A stretch of DNA of 34,796 nt from Synergistaceae bacterium OttesenSCG-928-I11 (GTDB taxonomy: Bacteria; Synergistota; Synergistia; Synergistales; Synergistaceae): positions 1-34,796 of the forward strand of contig JAJDHV010000011.1 of the NCBI GenBank assembly GCA_030266365.1, read 5' to 3'. The notes under the pieces are model-generated. The model searched no databases. It had not been told where the DNA came from and saw only the letters and a program-made list of their open reading frames with translations. Shown piece after piece: positions 14,389 to 21,021 of this stretch. Made by a program: the position numbers and the translations under genes. Every line of letters begins with the position of its first letter. The stretch's first letter is position 1.

Positions 14389-16614
14389 ATGGCCGAGCGG
14401 GGACAGGGAAAAAAAACGGGGAAATCCAGATTCAAAGGCACGAAAAAATTTTATTACACGACAGCGATGGGCCTCCTGTGCCTCTTCATGGTTGCGGCGC
14501 TCATGGTCATGCGGCCGGCGTTCTTCGAGCGCATCGATCGCGGCGTGTACGACATCTACCTTCACGCGCTCACGGGGGGCGAGCCGTCGCCCGTTCCCGT
14601 CGTCATCGACATCGATGAGAAGAGTCTGAAGGAGTTCGGGCAGTGGCCGTGGGCAAGGTATCTGTTCGCGGACCTTCTCATCGCCCTTTACGAGTACGGG
14701 GTACAGGCAATCGGCGTGGATATTCTGATGGCCGAACCCGACCGCACGTCGCCGAATCTCTGGTCCCGTCAGCTCGAACAGCAGTTCGGGATCGCGCCGG
14801 AGATCACCGGCCTCCCGCCGGAGCTGATGGACAACGACGACTATCTGGCCTCCGTGCTTAAGCAGGTCCCCGTCATCATGTCCGCACAGGTGACGGACAA
14901 CCCCGCCGACGAGGCGTCGTCGCAGCCCCGCTCGTTTCCCATCACGGAGATGCGCGCGCCGGGCGCACCCGAGCTCGTCGAATTTCTGCCGCGCGGCACC
15001 GGCATCATCATGCCGATACCGAAGATTGCGGATGCATCATCCGCACACGGCCTGATGAACGCGGAGGGCGACAGTGATAGCATCTTCCGGAGGGTGCCGC
15101 TCTTCCTCGCATATAACGACACACCGATCGCGGGGCTCGCGCTCGCAACGCTCGCGCTCGGCGCGGGGGACCGGAGCGTCGTCGTACGGATTTCGCCGGA
15201 CGGTCCCGAGTCGATCAAGGTGGCGGGCATCGACGTCCCCGTCTCTCACGCAGGAACGATGCCGATCGCGTTCCGCGGTGCCGGGCGAATCATACCGACA
15301 TACAGCGCGGCGGATGTGATCAACGGAACGCTGGACCCCAATCTGCTCACCGGGCGCATCGCGTTCGTCGGGTCGACGACGGCAGGCCTCAAGGACCTCC
15401 GGTCGACGCCGTTCGACAATAACTATCCGGGACTGGAACTGCACGCGGCGGCGGTCGACACGATCCTCTCGGAGCGCTTTATCCGTGAACCGTCCTGGAT
15501 CCCGGGCGTCACGTTCCTTATGATCCTGCTGTCCGGCCTGCTTTCGCTCGCTCTGTTCAGTTTCGCCAGGCCGCAGATCGCGTTCCCGATCGGAGCAGTC
15601 ATGGCAGCGGGCGTCTGGTTCGGTTGCCGGTACATGATGGTCGAGATGGGCATCTACATCACGCCGCTCTACACGCTGCTCTCGATCTTCCTCCAGGCCT
15701 TCTCGGCCTTCTCGCTCCGCTTCTGGCTCGAGGAAAAGGAGAAGCGCGTGCTGCGCAAGGCGTTCGCCAACTACGTCTCGCCGGAGATCGTCGGGCAAAT
15801 CGTGGAGAGCGGCAGCGTCAGCAGCCTCCAGGGCGAGCAGCGAAACATCTCGGTCCTCTTCACGGACCTTCGGGGATTTACGTCCCTGACGGAGAAGATG
15901 GAGCCGACGCAGGTCGTGAGCATGCTCGGCAGCTACTTCACCCCGATGACGTCGATCGTCCGCGACTCGATGGGGACGCTCGACAAATTCGTAGGCGACG
16001 CACTGATGGCCTTCTGGAACGCACCGCTCGACGTGCCGAACCACCCCGCGGTCGCGGTCGCCTCGCTCGTCGAAATGCACAAGGCGCTCGAGCGGCTGAA
16101 CGACGAAATCGAACCCATATACGACCTCCGGCTTCGCATGGGCGGCGGCATCCACACGGGCGACGCGCACGTCGGCAATATGGGGACGGCGGAGCTGATG
16201 GACTACACGGCGATCGGCGACACGGTCAACACGGCCTCGCGGCTGGAAGGAATGTGTTCCAAATACGGCGTCGGCATCGTCATCAGCGGCGACACGGCGG
16301 AATATTGCAGCGAAAAATTCGTGCTGAAACCGATCGACCTCGTCCGTGTCAAGGGAAGAAAAACGGGCATCCCGATCTTCACCGTGTTTACGCACGAGGA
16401 CGCGGAACCGCTTCGCGACGAGCTCGCGCGCTGGGACGAGGCGTTCAAACATTACATCGACGGAGATTTCAAAACGTCGGACAAGCTCTGTGCGGAGCTC
16501 CTCGCCGCTCGCCCCGAGGAAAAACTGTACCAGATATTCGCGGAACGGACGGCGGCGATGGCGGAACATACGCCGGACAACTGGGATGGGGTGTTCACCT
16601 ATGAGAGCAAATAA
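14389..16614 (+). CDS. CHASE2-domain adenylate cyclase (class III)
   Basis: The 741-residue protein has a basic N-terminus, a membrane segment at about 27-43, and a periplasmic CHASE2 sensor at about 45-370 (VDIDEKSLKEFGQWPWAR and a late RIAFVGSTTAGLKDLRSTPF are typical). Three closely spaced membrane segments follow at about 373-445, then a cytoplasmic class III cyclase domain at about 485-665. The catalytic residues are all visible: metal ligands Asp493 (FTDLRGFT) and Asp537 (DKFVGDAL), adenine-selecting Lys533 and Asp605 (MDYTAIGD), and transition-state Asn614 and Arg618. Lys with Asp points to ATP, hence cAMP. A C-terminal tail of about 75 residues looks TPR-like. It follows the metallophosphoesterase by 9 bases and overlaps the GAF gene by 14. 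Confidence 0.93.
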   Translation: MAERGQGKKTGKSRFKGTKKFYYTTAMGLLCLFMVAALMVMRPAFFERIDRGVYDIYLHALTGGEPSPVPVVIDIDEKSLKEFGQWPWARYLFADLLIALYEYGVQAIGVDILMAEPDRTSPNLWSRQLEQQFGIAPEITGLPPELMDNDDYLASVLKQVPVIMSAQVTDNPADEASSQPRSFPITEMRAPGAPELVEFLPRGTGIIMPIPKIADASSAHGLMNAEGDSDSIFRRVPLFLAYNDTPIAGLALATLALGAGDRSVVVRISPDGPESIKVAGIDVPVSHAGTMPIAFRGAGRIIPTYSAADVINGTLDPNLLTGRIAFVGSTTAGLKDLRSTPFDNNYPGLELHAAAVDTILSERFIREPSWIPGVTFLMILLSGLLSLALFSFARPQIAFPIGAVMAAGVWFGCRYMMVEMGIYITPLYTLLSIFLQAFSAFSLRFWLEEKEKRVLRKAFANYVSPEIVGQIVESGSVSSLQGEQRNISVLFTDLRGFTSLTEKMEPTQVVSMLGSYFTPMTSIVRDSMGTLDKFVGDALMAFWNAPLDVPNHPAVAVASLVEMHKALERLNDEIEPIYDLRLRMGGGIHTGDAHVGNMGTAELMDYTAIGDTVNTASRLEGMCSKYGVGIVISGDTAEYCSEKFVLKPIDLVRVKGRKTGIPIFTVFTHEDAEPLRDELARWDEAFKHYIDGDFKTSDKLCAELLAARPEEKLYQIFAERTAAMAEHTPDNWDGVFTYESK

Positions 16615-18046
16615 GGAGCACCAGACGAAAAACATGGGCGAAGAAATTTACCTGAACGAATTCATGCAGCAATACAAGGAACTCCTCGACGACCCGGTCC
16701 TCAAGGAGAGATTGAAGGCGTTCGTCGAATCGATGTCGTGCGGCCTCGACGAACTGATCTCCGACCTGATGGCTGAACTGCGCGTCGTCACGACGTCGGA
16801 CGCGGCGTCGATCTACGTGGTCGACGGCAACGTGCTTCGCTTCATCTACGTCCAGAACGAGACGCTCGAGCGCGACGGCAACCTCACGGACGAGAAGGGC
16901 GAGAACCGCTATCTCGGTCGGACGGTGCACATCAACGAAAACTCCATGTGCGGCTATGTCGCCAAGACGAAACAGCCCCTCTCCATCGGGGACGTCCGCA
17001 GCGTGCCCCCCTCCATGCCGTTCGGCTTCAACGACGAGTACGACAAATCGACCGGCTACAACACCGTCTCCGCCCTCACAACCCCGATTCTCGACGACAC
17101 GGGCGAGGTGGTCGGCATCCTCCAGCTCATCAACCACGTCGACGAGGAGGGGGAAGTTGCGCCGTACGAGGATTGGATGCTCGGCTACGTGATGCTCCTC
17201 ACCGAACACTTTCTGCCGATGATCGCAAAATCCTTCGACCGCTACCGCGACGAAGCAATGGGACGGGAGAACAGCGAGCGGGCGGTCTCCTCCGTCTCCA
17301 CGCAAATCCGGGAGGTCTATGACGCCCTACGTGAGGGACTCGTGGCACGGAAGGAGAACAAGAACCTCCCCTGGCTGAAGGGAAACAACGTCGCGTGGGG
17401 AAAACGGGAGCGGAACAAGGAGTCGAACATCTCGAAACGGCTTTTGGCGTACTCGCACTACGTCAACCAGTTCGAGGACATCAACACCGTTATCGAGATG
17501 ATGCTGACCGAAGCGCGCGACGCAACGCGCGCGGACGGCGGGACGTTCTACCTCGTCGTCGGCGGTGACCGGCTGCGCTTCGCCTACTTCCAGAACGACA
17601 CGCTCTCCTCCGACAACTCCCGCAACCATTACATGAACGTCGAGATGCCGATCAGCGTGACATCCATCAGCGGCTATGTGGCACTCGAGAAAAAAATCCT
17701 CAACATCCCGGACGTCGAATACTTGCCGGAGGGCGCGCCGTACTCCTTCAACCGCTCGTTCGACGAATCGTCCGGCTACTGCACCGTCTCGATGCTCACC
17801 GTTCCCGTGCTCGGCGCGGGCGGCACGGTCCTGGCCGTGCTCCAGCTCATCAACAGCAAGGACATGCTCGGCAACGTCAAGGCCTTCGACGAGGCGGACA
17901 TGCGATACGCGGACCTGCTCGCGGGACAGACGATGCCGTACCTCACGAGGTCCATCATGACGCGTCGCCTGATCGACACGATGCTCCGCATGTCCGAGAT
18001 GCGCGATCCGCTCGAGACGGGCGCGCACGTGCAGCGCGTCGGTTAA
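16601..18046 (+). CDS. GAF-GAF protein, 5' part of a GAF-GAF-HD-GYP gene cut by an in-frame TAA
   Basis: The 481-residue product has two GAF domains, at about residues 50-200 and 305-450. Each ends in the same type of strand pair (VSALTTPILDDTGEVVGILQ; VSMLTVPVLGAGGTVLAVLQ). A charged linker of about 90 residues lies between them. GAF domains bind cyclic nucleotides or other small ligands. Near the end the sequence enters an HD-GYP domain: GAHVQRVG contains its first metal-binding His. It then stops at a TAA (18044-18046). The same frame continues without another stop through the rest of the HD-GYP domain. The ATG at 16601 overlaps the end of the cyclase gene and has a GGATGGGG site, suggesting coupled translation. 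An ATG at 16634 is an alternative. As it stands the product lacks the phosphodiesterase active site. Confidence 0.85.
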   Translation: MRANKEHQTKNMGEEIYLNEFMQQYKELLDDPVLKERLKAFVESMSCGLDELISDLMAELRVVTTSDAASIYVVDGNVLRFIYVQNETLERDGNLTDEKGENRYLGRTVHINENSMCGYVAKTKQPLSIGDVRSVPPSMPFGFNDEYDKSTGYNTVSALTTPILDDTGEVVGILQLINHVDEEGEVAPYEDWMLGYVMLLTEHFLPMIAKSFDRYRDEAMGRENSERAVSSVSTQIREVYDALREGLVARKENKNLPWLKGNNVAWGKRERNKESNISKRLLAYSHYVNQFEDINTVIEMMLTEARDATRADGGTFYLVVGGDRLRFAYFQNDTLSSDNSRNHYMNVEMPISVTSISGYVALEKKILNIPDVEYLPEGAPYSFNRSFDESSGYCTVSMLTVPVLGAGGTVLAVLQLINSKDMLGNVKAFDEADMRYADLLAGQTMPYLTRSIMTRRLIDTMLRMSEMRDPLETGAHVQRVG

Positions 18047-18583
18047 TTCGCGGCGGAAATCTACCACAAGTGGGCCGAAAACCGCGGCATCGACATGGAA
18101 AAAATCCGGCTGGAGAAGGACACCTTGCGACTTGCCGCGATGCTGCACGACATCGGGAAAGTCGCCATCCCCGACGCGGTTTTGAAAAAACCGGGCAAAC
18201 TCACCGACGAGGAATTCGCCATCATCAAGACGCACTGCGCGAGGGGCGCGGCGATGTACGCCGAGGCTGACTCCAGGCTCGAAAAGGTCGCATACGAGAT
18301 CACGCTCCACCACCACCAGCGCTGGGATGGTCGGGGCTACACCGGCAACCCGGACATCCCCATCCTCGGAGGCGAGGACATCCCGCTCTTCGCGCGCGTC
18401 ACGAGCGTCGCGGACGTGCTGGACGCGCTCTCGTTCCCGAGGGTCTACAAACCCGCGTGGGGCTTCGACGAGGCCATGGGGGAGCTGCACAAAAACGCCG
18501 GCAGCCAGTTCGACCCCGAGATGGTGGCGGCGGCGGAGCAAATCTCCGACACGCTGCGCGCGATCATCAACCGGTATCAATAA
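18047..18583 (+). pseudogene. HD-GYP phosphodiesterase domain separated from its GAF domains by a stop codon
   Basis: This in-frame continuation of the GAF-GAF gene encodes most of an HD-GYP domain. Visible are AAMLHDIGKVAIPD (the HD pair), HHHQRWDGRGYTGNP (the GYP region, here GYT) and ARVTSVADVLDAL. HD-GYP enzymes hydrolyse cyclic di-nucleotides such as c-di-GMP. The first metal ligand lies before the stop, so a product starting inside this segment would lack it. The first ATG is at 18095, beyond the first helix, and has no ribosome site. The domain therefore looks inactive unless the TAA is read through or is a sequencing error. The preserved reading frame and motifs suggest that the mutation is recent. 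Confidence 0.75.
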
Positions 18584-18594
18584 CCCGACCGACA

Positions 18595-18650
18595 ACAGAA
18601 GAAGCGCGAAGGGCGCCCCCCGCGGGGGGCGCCCTTCCCGCTTCTTCTGT
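18595..18650 (+). terminator. Very large GC-rich hairpin after the HD-GYP segment
   Basis: An outer 12-bp perfect stem (18595-18606 with 18639-18650) encloses a 2x2 internal loop and an inner 13-bp perfect stem (18609-18621 with 18624-18636, core GGGCGCCCCCC). A T-rich run begins about 10 bases further on, at 18661. It sits between convergent genes. The detached T run makes classical intrinsic termination less certain than the stem. Confidence 0.65.
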
Positions 18651-18654
18651 ACGC

Positions 18655-19236
18655 TTATTCTTTTTTTTCGCCGCTCTGCGCGTTCTGGCGTTTCAGTTCG
18701 TCGTCGATGGCGCGGACCGCCTCGACCACGTCGTCGTGGACGTCCTCGAGCGTCTTTCCCTCCGGAAGGTTGTTCATGTTGAGGTAGCGGATGTGGACGA
18801 GCCCGCTATGCCCCTGCAAGAGAACGATCAGGATGTCGCCCGCCGTCCAGCTCGTGCAGTCGTCGTCCTCGTCCCAGCATTCGCCGTATTTCGCGCTGAA
18901 TTTCTGGCAGAGCGATGAAAATGACAGCCCGCTCGCGTCCGAGATGAGGACCGCGATCGAATCGAGCTTGCTGTACGGCATGTAGAGCGAGTACGAGGCT
19001 TTCGTCAGCGTCAGGCCGGGGAAATTTCCCGTGTAGATAATCGTCGCGGCGTTGTTGTCGGCCTTGTGGTACTTGAGGCCGATCCGCTTGGCCCACTTCG
19101 CCACGGTTTCAACGGAGTCCCCCCAGTGGAAACCGAACATGAAGGCATCGTCGACCTGCTTCGTGATCGCGATTTTCTTTTTGGCGTTGTAGACGAAGAA
19201 GAAAAAAATGGCGGCAAGAGCGAGAACCCTCAACAA
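18655..19236 (-). CDS. Uncharacterised membrane-anchored protein
   Basis: I do not recognise this family. The 193-residue product begins with a short hydrophobic anchor (LRVLALAAIFFFFVYNA, about residues 2-18) followed by KKK, so the remaining 170 residues face the outside or the cytosol depending on orientation. They are mixed alpha/beta with two Cys-containing patches (SSLCQKF; YGECWDEDDDCTSW) and end in a charged helix with QSGEKKE. The start is unusual: the best in-frame choice is TTG at 19236, spaced 8 bases from a GGGGAGGGGGG site. The ATG nearer that site (19243) is in another frame and gives a different peptide. It is convergent with the HD-GYP segment and divergent from the 246-residue gene. 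Codon composition matches its neighbours. Confidence 0.6.
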   Translation of the reverse strand: MLRVLALAAIFFFFVYNAKKKIAITKQVDDAFMFGFHWGDSVETVAKWAKRIGLKYHKADNNAATIIYTGNFPGLTLTKASYSLYMPYSKLDSIAVLISDASGLSFSSLCQKFSAKYGECWDEDDDCTSWTAGDILIVLLQGHSGLVHIRYLNMNNLPEGKTLEDVHDDVVEAVRAIDDELKRQNAQSGEKKE

Positions 19237-19392
19237 AACGCATCCCCCCTCCCCACATCTTATCACGTTGTGCGAATTCGCGCTTTTTTTCGAAAAGAGA
19301 CATAAAGAGCGGGCGAACGAAAACGATAATAAGAGTAACGGACTGTAAAATCGCGCAACGGAGTGTGCGGACGATCGGACGGTTCTGACATC

Positions 19393-20133
19393 ATGTTGAA
19401 TTCTATCAGGTACAACGCTTCCTATCTCGCGGCGAAGGCACAGTTGGCCTCCGAAACCGCGCATGCCTCCGGCGGTTCGGCAAGCGACAACGCCGCATCG
19501 CAGGCAACCGCGGTGCAGAAAATCCGCGACGCGATCGCGCTCGCCCTGCTCAAAAAAGAGACCGAAGCGCTTGCGTCGATGCAGGAGACCGAGATCAACG
19601 AGACGTATCGGGAGTCCGGCGACCTTCGCAAACTCGAGACATTCGACGGGACACTCCGCGTATGGGCGTGCGAAGACGAGTCGTCGACGCCGGAAAAGCC
19701 GGTCGTCTATCTGGAAGTCGAAGAAAATGGGGAGCAAGCGGCCTACCTCGTCGACATCGACTCGATCGACGCCGCCTCGATGACGCGCTTCGAGGCGCTC
19801 GCCCTCATGCGATACATGCAGAACGACCCGGCATGGAGCGATCTGACGTATTCCGACATGCTGAACGCGATCTCGTCGCTCTTCGGCAACCAGAGCGGCA
19901 AGGTCGAAACGACGCCAAACATCGTCGACCAGATCGGCAACTACTGCAAACCGACGCTCACGTACAACCGCGACGGCGCGTACAACTTCGACTCCGGCAG
20001 CTATACCGCCGTCTTCGAGCAAAACCGCGAACTGCGCATGGCCACGCGCGCCCTCAAACTGCAAAACATCCTGAGCAGCATCTCGACCGACAGCAATGGC
20101 AAGAAAACCCTGTCCGGGGGCATTTATCTGTAA
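19393..20133 (+). CDS. Uncharacterised 246-residue protein
   Basis: I do not recognise this family. The N-terminus (MLNSIRYNASYLAAKAQLAS, then an Ala/Ser/Gly-rich segment to about residue 40) resembles amphipathic ends of secreted or filament-associated proteins, but has no signal peptide. Residues 41-75 form a likely helix rich in Ala, Glu and Lys. A beta-rich part follows (VWACEDESS, VVYLEVEENGEQAAYLVDID) and then a helical segment. The C-terminus has the sequence TRALKLQNILSSIS. No membrane segment or enzyme motif is seen. I took the ATG at 19393; a GTG at 19363 would add ten residues. The gene is bounded by a divergent neighbour and a large hairpin terminator, so it is probably transcribed alone. 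Confidence 0.6.
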   Translation: MLNSIRYNASYLAAKAQLASETAHASGGSASDNAASQATAVQKIRDAIALALLKKETEALASMQETEINETYRESGDLRKLETFDGTLRVWACEDESSTPEKPVVYLEVEENGEQAAYLVDIDSIDAASMTRFEALALMRYMQNDPAWSDLTYSDMLNAISSLFGNQSGKVETTPNIVDQIGNYCKPTLTYNRDGAYNFDSGSYTAVFEQNRELRMATRALKLQNILSSISTDSNGKKTLSGGIYL

Positions 20134-20149
20134 ATCAAACGACGAATAA

Positions 20150-20210
20150 CAAACAAAAAAGAGCGGAATTTTTCACCAATGCGCGTGAAAAATCCGCTCT
20201 TTTTTGTTTG
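20150..20210. terminator. Bidirectional terminator with a 26-bp stem
   Basis: Arms 20150-20176 and 20185-20210 pair over 26 bp with one bulged A (20168) and an 8-base loop. The A and T runs inside the arms give a T tract on either strand. It lies between two convergent genes, the 246-residue protein gene and the PIN toxin gene. Confidence 0.85.
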
Positions 20211-20222
20211 CTGCAAATACTT

Positions 20223-20651
20223 TTATTCGTCGTAATCCGAGTGATTCATCTGACAAAAATCAGCAGCCGTGATCATTTTGGGGGATGCGATGCCCGATTC
20301 GAGGAAATCCCTGTCGCCGGTGAGGATCGCGTCCACTTCGGCGGCAACCGCGGCGCGGAAAATCGGCCGATCGTTCAGGTCCCGGATGTCCTCTTCGTTC
20401 GGCACGCTCTCCTCCGGCGGCGGGGCCGCAACGATTTTCACGGCAAGCGCCATCGTGGAGACAAATCGCTCGAAGTCCGCGATTCGATGAGGAAATTTTC
20501 GATTGAACACGCGGCGCATCTCGTCCATCGAATAGTCGCATACCACAGCGCTGTGCGGAGGCGAGACCGCCTGAACGAAGGCCTTCATCGGCACGCTTTC
20601 CGGAAAGAGCGCTGCGGATATCAGGATATTGGTATCGATCAGGCAGCGCAT
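20223..20651 (-). CDS. PIN-domain toxin (PIN_3-like family) of a type II toxin-antitoxin pair
   Basis: This 142-residue PIN-fold ribonuclease has the acidic residues of the active site: Asp6 in LIDTNILISA, Glu44 in MDEMRRVF, and the pair in DLNDRPIF and LTGDRDFL near residues 92 and 111-113. The pattern fits the putative toxin component PIN family rather than classical VapC. PIN toxins cleave RNA, often tRNA or rRNA, when freed from the antitoxin. Its start codon overlaps the antitoxin stop by one base (TAATG), so the two are translationally coupled. The gene ends before a strong bidirectional terminator. Family assignment is solid; the target RNA is unknown. Confidence 0.87.
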   Translation of the reverse strand: MRCLIDTNILISAALFPESVPMKAFVQAVSPPHSAVVCDYSMDEMRRVFNRKFPHRIADFERFVSTMALAVKIVAAPPPEESVPNEEDIRDLNDRPIFRAAVAAEVDAILTGDRDFLESGIASPKMITAADFCQMNHSDYDE

Positions 20652-20917
20652 TATCTCTCTTCGTTACGCATCTCCATGACCAGATCGACCACATCCTCGT
20701 CGGAGTGCAGGCCCGCTTTCTCCGCCTCCCCCGCCATCGAAGCCTGCAACATCTTCATGGCGTAAACGGCTGCGTTCATCAGGATTACCTGGTCGTTTTG
20801 CCGAATCAGCGTGACCCTGTCGCCCGTCTGTACTCCAAGCGCATCGCGGATGTCCTTGGGGAGCGTGATCTGCCCCTTCGCCATCACTTTCGCGTTCTCG
20901 ACAAGAATCCCGTTCAT
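20651..20917 (-). CDS. AbrB/SpoVT-type antitoxin
   Basis: The 88-residue protein begins with a swapped-hairpin AbrB domain: KVMAKGQITLPKDIRDALGV followed by GDRVTLIRQNDQVILMN (residues 10-48). This is the DNA-binding fold of MazE/AbrB-type antitoxins. The remaining 40 residues (MKMLQASMAGEAEKAGLHS and an acidic helix ending MRNEER) should bind and mask the toxin. It precedes the PIN toxin with a one-base overlap. A ribosome site (GGAGA) stands before the ATG. It probably represses its own promoter at the tandem repeat upstream. Confidence 0.9.
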   Translation of the reverse strand: MNGILVENAKVMAKGQITLPKDIRDALGVQTGDRVTLIRQNDQVILMNAAVYAMKMLQASMAGEAEKAGLHSDEDVVDLVMEMRNEER

Positions 20918-20948
20918 CGGAACATCTCCTTCCGGGCAACGAGCACAA

Positions 20949-20966
20949 TTTCCCTACTTTCCCTAC
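20949..20966 (-). repeat. Tandem 9-bp repeat, likely antitoxin operator
   Basis: Two perfect adjacent copies of GTAGGGAAA (minus strand) lie between the predicted -10 box and the AbrB-type antitoxin start. Position and head-to-tail spacing suit binding of the antitoxin or the toxin-antitoxin complex. Confidence 0.55.
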
Positions 20967-20970
20967 TCAT

Positions 20971-20999
20971 AGTATCCCGCGTTTCGTCATAAAACGCAA
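20971..20999 (-). promoter_or_regulatory. Promoter of the AbrB/PIN toxin-antitoxin operon
   Basis: On the minus strand TTGCGT (20999-20994), a 17-base spacer and GATACT (20976-20971) precede the antitoxin gene. The spacer region contains a GCGTTT/AAACGC inverted repeat that could be a second operator. Confidence 0.5.
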
Positions 21000-21021
21000 G
21001 AGTGCTTTGCTCCCGCAAACG

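Noticed and set aside
15037-16635. A 532-codon minus-strand open frame
   Set aside because: It is antisense to the CHASE2 cyclase, whose catalytic residues are all intact. The product is only charged low-complexity sequence.
18044-18046. The TAA in the GAF-HD-GYP gene as a recoded codon
   Set aside because: Unlike the UGA in selD, TAA has no known selenocysteine or pyrrolysine use, and no special structure was seen after it.
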